Below, one piece after another: positions 1-8,733 of a stretch of 64,000 bases of DNA (positions are counted from its first letter, which is position 1; each line of letters starts with the position of its first letter). The DNA lies in assembly GCF_900129305.1 (NCBI RefSeq), contig NZ_FQVB01000006.1, forward strand, positions 1 to 64,000. Reading direction: 5' to 3'. The stretch is from Desulfacinum infernum DSM 9756. Its GTDB lineage: Bacteria; Desulfobacterota; Syntrophobacteria; Syntrophobacterales; DSM-9756. The position numbers and the translations under genes are program-made. The notes beneath the pieces were generated by a model. That model saw nothing but the letters and a program-made list of their open reading frames with translations, ran no database searches and was not told the origin of the DNA.

Positions 1-213
1 AGGACGCTTCGCGAAAGCGGAATTCGTCACCACTGGGCCACCTTGCGAACGCATCTGAGTGGCCAAGTGCGGGTGACCACCAGCATGGTCAATGACAAAG
101 GGCAGGTCATTCACATACGACACACGTCCGAGCCGGAACCGGTTCACGTGAAAATTTACAATGCTCTCGGGCTCCCGGTACGGCCATTAAGGAGGCTGAC
201 CGTCATCGAATGA
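1..213 (+). CDS. Transposase, C-terminal fragment (IS1634-like DDE family), runs off the window
   Basis: The frame is open from base 1 and stops at 211-213, giving 70 residues. It contains the stretches RHHWATLR, VRVTTSM and PEPVHVKIYNALGLP, which resemble the C-terminal end of IS1634/IS4-type DDE transposases as I remember them. The rest of the gene lies upstream of the window. The right end of the insertion sequence should lie between 213 and about 290, where the downstream reading frame starts to resemble its own family. I could not fix the terminal inverted repeat because the left end is not in view. The family assignment comes from recalled motifs, not a search. Confidence 0.6.
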   Translation, partial: RTLRESGIRHHWATLRTHLSGQVRVTTSMVNDKGQVIHIRHTSEPEPVHVKIYNALGLPVRPLRRLTVIE

Positions 214-232
214 AAAATTTGTAGTGTAGAAT

Positions 233-1276
233 TTGAAAGCACTCTACAACAAAATCAGTAACTTACACACAAAAGTGACAAACTTGGGCTACTATCTTCC
301 CCGTGAATGGGCGGTGGTCGAAATCCTGGAAGACGTTGAGCCGCTCCCCGAAATCGTGGAAGCCTGCAAGCGATTGAAGCGGACAGGCTACACCCTGGCC
401 CTGGACGACTTCGTCCTTGCAAACCACCATCACCTCCCCTTGCTGGCCCTCGCGGACATTCTCAAGGTGGATGTCCGTTTCACCACCCCGGAGGAACGGC
501 GTCTTATTGTACGAAAGTTCGGAGATCAGGTTGAACGCTTTCTGGCGGAAAAGACCGAGACGCGGGAGGAATTCCACGAGGCTCTGGAGGCGGGCTATTC
601 CCTCTTTCAAGGATATTTCTTCAGCCGCCCGGTCATCATTGCCCGCAAAGATATCCCCGTCTACAAAGTCAACGCCCTGCGGCTCATCCAGCAGATCAAC
701 AGACCCGACCTGGACCTCGACGCCCTGGAGAAGGTGATCAAGCAGGACCCCGCCCTGGTTTACAAGCTGCTTCGCTACGTCAATTCCGCCTTCTTCGCTT
801 TCCGCCACAAGGTGGGATCCGTGCGGCACGCGCTGGTCCTTCTGGGAGAGCGGGAGCTCCGGAAGTGGGCCACCCTTTCGGTCTATACGCGCCTCACCAT
901 GAAAGAACCCCAGGAACTTCTCCGGCTGTCCCTGGTCCGGGCGCGGTTCCTGGAGCTGCTGGCTCCCTTGGTGGGCATGGCAAGCGAAGCGGATCAGCTC
1001 TTTCTCATGGGCATTTTCTCGGTGGTGGACACCTTGCTGGGAAGGCCCATGGCAGAGGCCCTGGAGGAAGTCCCGCTGGAAGACGATGTGAGGGAGGCGC
1101 TCCTGGGAACGCTCAACCGCTATCGGGTCCTCTTCGAGATCGTTCTGGGCTACGAAAAGGCCCACTGGGACACCATCAGCCGGATCTGCACGGGCCTCAA
1201 GCTGGATCCGGGCGCCATAACATCCCGCTACCTGGAAGCCGTCGACTGGACCGAAAAGGTTTACCGCATCCGCTGA
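233..1276 (+). pseudogene. EAL/HDOD domain signalling protein, 5' end removed by the insertion sequence
   Basis: The 347-residue frame matches YuxH-type EAL-HDOD proteins only from about residue 20 (LPREWAVVEILEDVEP, then YTLALDDF). The upstream half of the EAL domain is missing. Residues 1-19 are AT-rich and look like the end of the neighbouring insertion sequence. The HDOD domain (about 150-340) is intact, with DPALVYKLLRYVNSAFF near residue 171. HDOD domains are protein-interaction modules in two-component and c-di-GMP signalling. The truncated EAL part cannot be an active phosphodiesterase. No clear ribosome-binding site precedes the ATG at 233. A shortened HDOD protein could still be made, but this reads as a broken gene. 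Confidence 0.7.
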
Positions 1277-1329
1277 CGTAAGCTCTCCGGGGAACGGTCA
1301 TGGGCGTCCCTGCGCGGTTCTTCTTCACG

Positions 1330-2169
1330 TCATTCGGGCCGGTAGGCGCAATACTCGATCCAGTTGTGTACCTCGGATAGGAGCGACCGGTACTTTTCCT
1401 TTCCCTTGCTGTACATGATGGCGTTTTCGATGGCGATCCCGCACTGTTCCGCCACGGCCATGGCGTATTCCACTTCGTACTTGTGGAACCGGCGCTTCTT
1501 TTCCGTGAAGATGCGCATGCTGCCGATCACCCGGTCGCGGATCACGATGGGCACGGCCAGGATGGATCCGATCCCCTCCAGGGCGGCTTCCGCCGGGTAC
1601 TGCACCCGGGGATCGTTTTGCACGTCGTAGATCTGCACCGGCGTGCCCGACGTGGTCTCCGCGATGCTCTTTTCCGCATCCAGGGGGCCCTTTTCCAGGT
1701 ACTTTTCGCTGAGCCCGTAGGCGGCGGCCTGATCGAGGCGGGCCTTGTCCTTGTCCAGCAGAAGGAGCGTGCAGCCCTTGGCCTGGAAGATCTTGGTCAC
1801 CTCCTCCACGATCACCTGCAGCACCTTGCGGTATTCCAGGGTGGAGGTGACCGTCCGGCTGATGTTCATGAACCCCTGCAGGTAGGGATTCTTGAAGAGC
1901 CGAAGCATCCCCACGCTCTCTTCGTCGATGTCCCCGGCCACGAAGGCCTGTCGCTGAAAGCACTCCAGGCTGAGGGCGGTGAAGGGGCAGGCCTCCAGGT
2001 CCGACACGTCCTGGACGTTCAGCGGGCAGCACCCGTCTTCCTGCACCTTCTTCGCCAGGCGGTCCACCACCATCTCGGCCACCTGCGGCTCGGATAAACT
2101 GCCCAACAGCCCCTGCAGGACCAGGGTCAACGCCTTCTGCACCTGCGGCTTGTCCTTTTTTTCTTCCAT
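1330..2169 (-). CDS. GAF domain protein, last gene of the nuo transcript
   Basis: A 279-residue soluble protein. The N-terminal part (1-80) has a cysteine cluster (CCPLNV, then EACPF) and no family I recognise. Residues about 100-260 form a GAF domain, with LEYRKVLQVIVEEVTKIF, a central YDVQNDPRVQYP stretch and the closing AVAEQCGIAIENA helix. GAF domains bind small ligands or sense redox state. No kinase, cyclase or DNA-binding domain follows, so the output is unknown. The gene begins 39 nt after nuoN on the same strand and is probably co-transcribed with complex I. A link to redox sensing is inference from position and cysteines only. Confidence 0.8.
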   Translation of the reverse strand: MEEKKDKPQVQKALTLVLQGLLGSLSEPQVAEMVVDRLAKKVQEDGCCPLNVQDVSDLEACPFTALSLECFQRQAFVAGDIDEESVGMLRLFKNPYLQGFMNISRTVTSTLEYRKVLQVIVEEVTKIFQAKGCTLLLLDKDKARLDQAAAYGLSEKYLEKGPLDAEKSIAETTSGTPVQIYDVQNDPRVQYPAEAALEGIGSILAVPIVIRDRVIGSMRIFTEKKRRFHKYEVEYAMAVAEQCGIAIENAIMYSKGKEKYRSLLSEVHNWIEYCAYRPE

Positions 2170-2208
2170 GGTCCATCCTTCCCTCGACGCCCGACGCCGT
2201 CGGCGCCG

Positions 2209-3672
2209 TCAGCCAAGAGCCAGCACGGCGCGCCGAGCCATTTCCCAGAAACCTTGGGGCAGCACCCCCACTCCCACCGTGAGCAGGCCGGCCAGGATGA
2301 GCGCCGCCCGCTCCCCTCCCGAAAGCCGGATCGCGGGCTCCGGGCCGGCTTCGGCCGCCTCCGATCGCCTGTAGATGGCGATCACCACGCGCAAGTAATA
2401 ATAAGCGGCCACCACCGAATTGATCACGGCCAGGATCACAAGCCATGTATAACCCGCCTCCACGGCCGCCGAAAAGACGAGCAGTTTCCCCAGAAAGCCC
2501 GCCGTGGGCGGGATGCCCGCAAGGGAGAAGAGAAAGAGGGCCATGGCCGCGCCCACCAGGGGACACCGAAAACCCAACCCCTCGAAATCCTGCAGGAGTT
2601 CCCCCCCGTCCCGCTCCTTCTGACCCACCACCATGACGCCGAAGGCGCCCACGTTCATCACGGTGTAGGCCAGGAGATACACCAGCAAGGCGGTCACGCC
2701 CGACGGGGTTCCGGCCACGACCGCCACCATGAGATACCCCGCATGGGCGATGCTGGAATAGGCCAGCATGCGCTTGACGCTCTGCTGCACCAGCGCCATC
2801 ACGTTTCCCACGGTCATGGTCACCGCCGCCAGGATCCACAGGGCCGTCGTCCAATGGGGCACCACGGCCGGAAGCGCCTCCCGGAAGGTGCGAACCAGCG
2901 CGGCCAGCACCGCCGCCTTCACCCCCACGGCCATGTAGGCGGTGATGGGCGTGGGCGCGCCCTCGTACACATCGGGCGTCCAGAGATGAAAGGGAACCAG
3001 CGCCAGTTTGAAGGCGAATCCCGCCAGCACCAGGGCCGTTCCCAGGAGGAGGTAGCTGTTGAAGACCCGCTCTCCGGTGCCCAGATAGGACGCCATGGCC
3101 GTCATGGAAAGAGAGCCCGTGGCGCCGTAGAGGAAGGTGAGGCCGTAGAGAAAAAACCCTGACGCAAAGCCCCCCAGGAGCACGTATTTCAGGGCGGCCT
3201 CGTTGGCCCGCCGTTCATGGCGCGGCAGCCCCACCAGCACGTAAACGCTGATGGAAAGGATTTCCAGGCCCAGAAAGATCATGATGAAGTGGACCGCCTG
3301 GGCCATGAGCACCATGCCCGTGGCGGCAAAAAGCACCAGGGCGTAGTATTCGCCCGTCCCGGCGCCGTCCCGGCGACGGCCTTCCAGGGACAGCAGGAGC
3401 ACCAAAAGCGCCCCCAGCAGGATGACCGATGTGACGAAGAGCGCATACCGGTCCCAGACCACCATCTCGAAAAAGAGCGGTTCCCCCGGACTTTCGCTCT
3501 GCCAGGCGGCGAACAGAGCCGCCGCGGTTCCGGCCACGGCCACGCCGCCCAGCCGGCCTTTGCGCCCCAGCGGAGAAAAGGCGTCCAGGAGCAGGATCAG
3601 CACCCCCGTGGCAAAGAGGATGAGAACGGCCAGAAGGCCGCTGCACTGGTAAAGGGCTTCCACCACCGACAT
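2209..3672 (-). CDS. nuoN: NADH-quinone oxidoreductase subunit N
   Basis: 487 residues, the usual NuoN length, hydrophobic throughout. It is one of the three antiporter-like proton-pumping subunits of the complex I membrane arm. Family signatures include PFHLWTPDVYEGAPT around residue 225 and SVKRMLAYSSIAHAGYLMV around 295-315. The ATG at 3672 follows nuoM by 10 nt. It is the last structural subunit of the operon. Confidence 0.96.
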   Translation of the reverse strand: MSVVEALYQCSGLLAVLILFATGVLILLLDAFSPLGRKGRLGGVAVAGTAAALFAAWQSESPGEPLFFEMVVWDRYALFVTSVILLGALLVLLLSLEGRRRDGAGTGEYYALVLFAATGMVLMAQAVHFIMIFLGLEILSISVYVLVGLPRHERRANEAALKYVLLGGFASGFFLYGLTFLYGATGSLSMTAMASYLGTGERVFNSYLLLGTALVLAGFAFKLALVPFHLWTPDVYEGAPTPITAYMAVGVKAAVLAALVRTFREALPAVVPHWTTALWILAAVTMTVGNVMALVQQSVKRMLAYSSIAHAGYLMVAVVAGTPSGVTALLVYLLAYTVMNVGAFGVMVVGQKERDGGELLQDFEGLGFRCPLVGAAMALFLFSLAGIPPTAGFLGKLLVFSAAVEAGYTWLVILAVINSVVAAYYYLRVVIAIYRRSEAAEAGPEPAIRLSGGERAALILAGLLTVGVGVLPQGFWEMARRAVLALG

Positions 3673-3682
3673 GGACGTCGCC

Positions 3683-5251
3683 TCACTTTCGATCCGCTGG
3701 ATACCAGGAAACGAGACATTCGGGTTTGAGCTGCGTCTTTTCCCGGGCCGTCTGCTGCACTTGCTGCACCCGCGCGAGAACCCGGTCCACGGCGGGTTCC
3801 GACTTTTTCAAAAAGCCCGTGGGCGCCACGCCGATCCACACCATGCAGGCCACCAGCGGCACCAACAGGCCCACCTCCCGAGGCACCAGGTCCAACAGGG
3901 ACCGGTTTTCCTCCTTGTGAACCTCGCCGAAGAAAACCCGCTGCACCATCCACAGCATGTACCAGGCCGCCAGAATGACGCCCGTGGCCCCCAGCGCCGC
4001 CCACAGCGGCCGGACCTTGAAGGTTCCCAGAAGGATGAGAAACTCCCCCACGAAGCCGTTCAGGCCCGGCAGCCCAATGGAAGCCAGGGTGGCGATCATG
4101 AAAAAGACGGCCAGCCGGGGCACGGGGGTGGACAGGCCTCCGAAGTCGGCGATCATCCGCGTATGGCGCCGCTCGTAAAGCATGCCCACCAGCAGGAACA
4201 AGGCGCCGGTGCTCAGCCCGTGGTTGATCATCTGGATCAGGCTTCCCTGCAGGCCCTGGAGGGTGAAGGTGAAGAGTCCCAGCAGGACGAATCCCAGGTG
4301 GCTCACACTGGAATAGGCGATGAGGCGCTTCAGGTCCTTTTGCACCAGGCACATGAACGCCCCGTAGATGATTCCCGCCAGGGCCAGGGCCACCATGAGC
4401 GGCGTGAAAAAGACGGACGCCTCCGGAAAGAGCGGCAGGTTGAACCGCAAAAAGCCGTAGGTACCCATCTTGAGAAGCACGGCGGCCAGCACCACGCTTC
4501 CCACGGTGGGCGCCTCCGTGTGGGCGTCCGGGAGCCACGTGTGGAACGGAAACATGGGCACCTTGATGGCGAACGCCACGCCGAAGGCCGCAAAGAGCCA
4601 GAGCTGCAGGCGGAAAGGTAGCCGAAGGGCCATGAAGTCCGTGAGATCGAAGGAATAGGTACCCGTGGTCTTGGCCTGATGGAAGTAGAGCACCAGGATT
4701 CCGACCAGCATGAAGACGGACCCGGCCATGGTGTAAAGGAAGAACTTCACCGCCGCATAGACCCTTCGGGCGGGGTGTCCCCACACCAGGATGAGAAGAG
4801 CCATGGGGATGAGCATGACTTCCCAGAAGAGGTAGAAAAGGACCAGGTCCAGGGCCAGGAAGACTCCCAGCATGCCCGTCTGGAGGAGCAGCAGGCACAC
4901 CAGAAATTCCTTCACACGATCCCGAATGTCCCGCCAGCAGGCCAGCACGCAGATGGGTCCCAGGAAGGCCGTGAGCATCACCAAGAGCAGGCTGATGCCG
5001 TCCACCCCCAGATGGTAGGAGATGCCCAGGGCGGGAATCCAGGGCGTCCATTCCTCGAACTGCATGCCCGCTCGGGCCGGGTCGAATCCCCCGTAGACGA
5101 TCAGGGCGAAGCCGAAGACCACCGCCATGGTCACCAGGGCCACCCAGCGCTGGAGCGGCCGGTTTTCCCGGTCCACGAAGACCAGGAGGAGCGCCCCCAG
5201 AAGGGGCGTGAAAACCATGGCGGAAAGAACGGGAAAGAACACGTTTTCCAT
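3683..5251 (-). CDS. nuoM: NADH-quinone oxidoreductase subunit M
   Basis: 522 residues, normal for NuoM, an antiporter-like proton-translocating subunit. The sequence shows the conserved helix-5 glutamate in LFYLFWEVMLIP (about residue 140), the lysine-bearing IKVPMFPFHTWLPDAH motif (about 230), and KRLIAYSSVSHLGFV (about 310). It lies between nuoL (63 nt upstream-side gap) and nuoN. The C-terminus ends in a hydrophilic stretch rich in Gln, Lys and Arg. I see no frameshift or missing key residue. Confidence 0.96.
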   Translation of the reverse strand: MENVFFPVLSAMVFTPLLGALLLVFVDRENRPLQRWVALVTMAVVFGFALIVYGGFDPARAGMQFEEWTPWIPALGISYHLGVDGISLLLVMLTAFLGPICVLACWRDIRDRVKEFLVCLLLLQTGMLGVFLALDLVLFYLFWEVMLIPMALLILVWGHPARRVYAAVKFFLYTMAGSVFMLVGILVLYFHQAKTTGTYSFDLTDFMALRLPFRLQLWLFAAFGVAFAIKVPMFPFHTWLPDAHTEAPTVGSVVLAAVLLKMGTYGFLRFNLPLFPEASVFFTPLMVALALAGIIYGAFMCLVQKDLKRLIAYSSVSHLGFVLLGLFTFTLQGLQGSLIQMINHGLSTGALFLLVGMLYERRHTRMIADFGGLSTPVPRLAVFFMIATLASIGLPGLNGFVGEFLILLGTFKVRPLWAALGATGVILAAWYMLWMVQRVFFGEVHKEENRSLLDLVPREVGLLVPLVACMVWIGVAPTGFLKKSEPAVDRVLARVQQVQQTAREKTQLKPECLVSWYPADRK

Positions 5252-5314
5252 GACATCATCCCTCGAAGGGCCTTCGCACCCCGTGAAGATCGCCCCTGCC
5301 TTTCGGCTACGCCC

Positions 5315-7240
5315 CTATACGGCCAGGGCGGCCAGAATCAGAAGACACACCCCCGCCAGGACCGACAGAGCATAGTGCTGGACCAGCCCCGTCTGGATGC
5401 GACGAAGCACGGCTCCCGCCCGGCGGAAGAGGGCGCCGGCCCCGTCCACCGCCCCATCGATCACCGCCCGGTCCACCCACTCATGCACGGTTTCCGCCAG
5501 GCGCTTCAGGGGCTCCACCACCACGGCCTGATAGAGCTCGTCCACGTAGTACTTGTGGAGGAGCCATCGGTAGGCGCGGGAAAACCGCGCCGCCACCTTT
5601 TCCGGCCGCTGGGGATCGGCCACGTACCAGCGATATGCCACTCCGATGCCCGCCAGGGCCACCATGACGGAAAGGCCCATGAGCGCCCCTTCGACCCACA
5701 GGGACGGATGGGTCCCATGTTCCGAGGTTCCGGCAAGGATGCCGCGGGCCGATTCAAAAACCGGGGAAAGGAACCGGGCGAACCGCTTTCCGTCCTCCAG
5801 GATCGGCACCTGCACCCAGCCTCCCACCAGGGAGAGAACCGCCAGGATCGTCAGCGGGACCGCCATGGCGCCGGGGGCTTCGTGGACATGATGGGCCGTT
5901 TCGGGGTCCATCCGGCTTTCCCCGAAGAAGGTCCGGAAGACCAGCCGGAACATGTAGAAGGCCGTGAGGGCGGCGCCGCCCAGTGCCAGGGTGTAGAGGA
6001 GCCCATGGCCCGTCATGAGGGTTTCGAAGAGGATTTCGTCCTTGCTGAAGAATCCGGCGAAGGGAAAGATCCCCGCGATGGCCAGGGATCCGGCGAGGAA
6101 GGTCCAGAAGGTCACCGGCAGCCAGCGGCGCAGCCCGCCCATGCGCCGGATGTCCTGTTCGCCGCCCAGGGCGTGGATGACGCTGCCCGCACCGAGAAAG
6201 AGAAGGGCCTTGAAGAAGGCGTGGGTCATGAGGTGGAAGATCCCGGCCACGTAGGCCCCCACGCCGCAGCCGAGAAACATGTAGCCCAGCTGACTCACCG
6301 TGGAATAGGCCAACACCCGCTTGATGTCGTTTTGCACGAGCCCGATGGTGGCGGCGAAGACCGCCGTGGCGCAGCCCACCGCGGCCACCACGCCCATGGA
6401 AAGCGGAGCCAGGGCGTAGAGCACCGAACAGCGGGCCACCATGTAGACCCCGGCGGTCACCATGGTGGCCGCATGGATGAGGGCGGAAACCGGCGTGGGA
6501 CCTTCCATGGCGTCCGGAAGCCACACGTAGAGCGGGAGCTGGGCCGACTTGCCCACCGCTCCCACGAAAAGAAGCAGCGTGATGCCGGTCAGGACCATGT
6601 CTCCGGGCTGGAACCGCTGGACGGCGGCCTGGAAGATTTCGCTGAATTGGAGCGTCCCGAAGGTCCAGAACGTGAGAAAGATGGCCAGAAGAAAGCCGAA
6701 ATCGCCGATCCGGTTCACGATGAAGGCCTTTTTGCCCGCATCGGATGCGGAGCGCTTTTCGTACCAGAAGCCGATGAGCAGATAGGAACAAAGGCCCACC
6801 CCTTCCCAGCCCACGAAGAGGACCAGCAGGTTTCCGGCCAGAACGAGCAGCAGCATGGCGCAGGCGAACAGGTTGAGGTAGGCGAAGTAACGGGCATAGC
6901 CGGGATCGTCGTGCATGTAGCCCGTGGAATAGATGTGGATGAGCAAACCCACTCCCGTCACCACCAGCACCATGACCATGCTCAGGGGATCCAGCAGAAA
7001 GGAGGCCCGCACGGAAAACTCGCCCACCGCGATCCAGGTGTAGTAGACCGGCTCCCAGATCCTCCGGTCGGGAGCCTGCTGCAGCAGAAGCCAAAACAGC
7101 CGAAGCGCCGTGAGAAACGCCAGCGCCATGGCGCCGCAGGCCACCGTTCCCACCCGTTTCTTGGACAGCCGCCGTCCCCACAGGCCGTTGATGAGAAAGC
7201 CGGCAAAGGGAAATGCGGGAATGAGCCATGCACTGTCCAT
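5315..7240 (-). CDS. nuoL: NADH-quinone oxidoreductase subunit L
   Basis: 641 residues from the ATG at 7240, which is preceded by GGAGAAGAC. A GTG seven codons upstream is less likely. NuoL is the distal antiporter-like subunit, and its C-terminal lateral helix runs along the membrane arm. Motifs include VGWEGVGLCSYLLIGFW (about residue 130), LPLYVWLPDAMEGPTPVSA (about 220) and IKRVLAYSTVSQLGYMF (about 310). The amphipathic lateral-helix region after residue 530 is present. It follows nuoK by 40 nt. Confidence 0.96.
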   Translation of the reverse strand: MDSAWLIPAFPFAGFLINGLWGRRLSKKRVGTVACGAMALAFLTALRLFWLLLQQAPDRRIWEPVYYTWIAVGEFSVRASFLLDPLSMVMVLVVTGVGLLIHIYSTGYMHDDPGYARYFAYLNLFACAMLLLVLAGNLLVLFVGWEGVGLCSYLLIGFWYEKRSASDAGKKAFIVNRIGDFGFLLAIFLTFWTFGTLQFSEIFQAAVQRFQPGDMVLTGITLLLFVGAVGKSAQLPLYVWLPDAMEGPTPVSALIHAATMVTAGVYMVARCSVLYALAPLSMGVVAAVGCATAVFAATIGLVQNDIKRVLAYSTVSQLGYMFLGCGVGAYVAGIFHLMTHAFFKALLFLGAGSVIHALGGEQDIRRMGGLRRWLPVTFWTFLAGSLAIAGIFPFAGFFSKDEILFETLMTGHGLLYTLALGGAALTAFYMFRLVFRTFFGESRMDPETAHHVHEAPGAMAVPLTILAVLSLVGGWVQVPILEDGKRFARFLSPVFESARGILAGTSEHGTHPSLWVEGALMGLSVMVALAGIGVAYRWYVADPQRPEKVAARFSRAYRWLLHKYYVDELYQAVVVEPLKRLAETVHEWVDRAVIDGAVDGAGALFRRAGAVLRRIQTGLVQHYALSVLAGVCLLILAALAV

Positions 7241-7280
7241 GTCTTCTCCTTCGTGCCCCACCGCCCAAGCGACGGCGGCG

Positions 7281-7583
7281 TTATCCCTTCAGCATGCGGA
7301 TGGCGTCCACGTGGATGGTCTTCCAGTTGCGATGGAGGGTCACGATGATGGCCAGCCCCACGGTGACCTCCGCCGCCGCCACCACCATGACGAAAAAGAC
7401 GAAAAGCTGGCCGCTCAGATCCTGGAGCTCCCGGGAAAAGGCCACGAAACTCAGGTTCGCCGCGTTGAGCATGAGTTCGATGGACATGAAGATCACGATG
7501 GCGTTTCGGCGGACCAGCACGCCCGTCACGCCGATGGCGAACAGCAAGGCACTCACCAGCAGGTAATAATGGAGCGGCACCAT
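7281..7583 (-). CDS. nuoK: NADH-quinone oxidoreductase subunit K
   Basis: 100 residues with three predicted membrane helices, the standard NuoK size. The conserved glutamates sit in [15 protein letters not shown] (helix 2) and [13 protein letters not shown] (helix 3). These residues belong to the hydrophilic axis of the membrane arm. The gene starts 15 nt after nuoJ. Confidence 0.95.
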   Translation of the reverse strand: MVPLHYYLLVSALLFAIGVTGVLVRRNAIVIFMSIELMLNAANLSFVAFSRELQDLSGQLFVFFVMVVAAAEVTVGLAIIVTLHRNWKTIHVDAIRMLKG

Positions 7584-7598
7584 CTTCCGGCCTTTCTT

Positions 7599-8117
7599 TC
7601 AGCGTCTTTCTTTCTTGGCCAAGACCATCACGCCCACCACCGCCACCAGCAGCAGCACGGACGTCACTTCGAAGGGCAGCAGTCCCCGGGTGAAGAGAAG
7701 ACGGCCCAGCGCCCGGATGTTGCCTCCCTGGGCCGCCACCCAGTCGGGCCCGTGGGATCCGGCGGGCGCGAGTCGAGCGAGGGCCCCGGTCACCGCCGTC
7801 AAGACGCCTCCCACGAAGAAAAGCACCAGCGGGACCGCCCAGCGGACCCTCACCTTGAAGGCGGCCCGGTCTTCACCCCTCGGCTTCAGGTTCAAGAGCA
7901 TGATGACGAACAAAAAGAGCACCATGACCGCCCCGGCATAGACCAGGACCTGCATGAGGGCGATGAATTCCGCCTGGAGGAGCAGGTACAGCCCGCCCAT
8001 GGAAAAGAAGGACAGGATGAGAAACAGGGCGCTTTTCACCGGATGGGGGTGCCAGACCACGGCGGCGGCGCTTCCCACGGTCAATGCGGAAAAGGTGACA
8101 AAGAGGAAGAGTTCCAT
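7599..8117 (-). CDS. nuoJ: NADH-quinone oxidoreductase subunit J
   Basis: 172 residues with about five hydrophobic segments. The third-helix signature VLVYAGAVMVLFLFVIMLLN, characteristic of NuoJ/ND6, is present near residue 58. The gene lies between nuoI and nuoK with short gaps (24 and 15 nt), as expected for the membrane-arm block. The tail ends in a short basic stretch (AKKERR). Confidence 0.95.
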   Translation of the reverse strand: MELFLFVTFSALTVGSAAAVVWHPHPVKSALFLILSFFSMGGLYLLLQAEFIALMQVLVYAGAVMVLFLFVIMLLNLKPRGEDRAAFKVRVRWAVPLVLFFVGGVLTAVTGALARLAPAGSHGPDWVAAQGGNIRALGRLLFTRGLLPFEVTSVLLLVAVVGVMVLAKKERR

Positions 8118-8141
8118 CGCTTGTCCTTGTGGCTTCGCCCC

Positions 8142-8543
8142 CTACTCTTCCAGGAGCTTTTCCTTGTGGTAGACCAGAACGTCCCGCCGGTATTGGGCCA
8201 GTTCGTATTTGCGGTTGAGCATGATGGCCCCCTTGGGGCAGGCTTCCTGGCAGAATCCGCAGAAGATGCACCGGGCGAGATCCACGATGAATTCCCGCGG
8301 GTGCTTGTCGTGCATCTCCTCGCCGCCTTCGGGCTCCACCGTGATGGCCTTGGACGGGCAGATGGTTTCGCACAGGTGGCAGGCCACGCACTTGATGCGC
8401 CCGTTTTCGTCCCGAAGCAGCCGGGGGTGGCCCCGAAACCGCTCGGAAACCTCCCGTTTCCTCTCCGGGTACTCGATGGTGATGGGCTTGCGGAACATCT
8501 GTTCCAGGGTCTTTCCAAGCCCCTTAAGCAACGGTCCGATCAT
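8142..8543 (-). CDS. nuoI: NADH-quinone oxidoreductase subunit I (two [4Fe-4S] ferredoxin-like)
   Basis: 133 residues with two complete CxxCxxCxxxC clusters: Cys52, 55, 58 and Pro-preceding Cys62, then Cys92, 95, 98 and 102. These bind centres N6a and N6b, which pass electrons toward NuoB. The protein is shorter than many NuoI homologues but keeps both clusters. It begins unusually far from the preceding gene: about 190 nt separate nuoH and nuoI, and the gap is occupied by a 7-bp tandem repeat. All other gaps downstream of nuoG are 63 nt or less. Confidence 0.95.
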   Translation of the reverse strand: MIGPLLKGLGKTLEQMFRKPITIEYPERKREVSERFRGHPRLLRDENGRIKCVACHLCETICPSKAITVEPEGGEEMHDKHPREFIVDLARCIFCGFCQEACPKGAIMLNRKYELAQYRRDVLVYHKEKLLEE

Positions 8544-8643
8544 GGCCTTCCTTTCAGCTAAGGGTCATGGCGCTCCCTGCACCACCCTGGAAGGGCTGCG
8601 CTGCGCCGACATGCCCTCTTCAACCCTTCGCCCTGTCCCTTGT

Positions 8644-8733
8644 CCCTTTCCCCTTTCCCCTTTCCCCTTTCCCCTTTCACCTTTCACCTTTCACCTTTCA
8701 CCTTTTACCTTTTACCTTTTACCTTTTACCTTC
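8644..8733 (-). repeat. Heptamer tandem repeat tract between nuoH and nuoI
   Basis: About twelve 7-bp units that change stepwise. Read on the minus strand from the nuoH stop, there are four GGTAAAA-type units, then four GGTGAAA units, then four or more GGGGAAA units. The tract begins at the TGA of nuoH (8734-8732), so the stop codon fits the repeat register. The remaining spacer to nuoI (8544-8643) holds no recognisable gene. Each unit is purine-rich on the sense strand. Confidence 0.9.
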
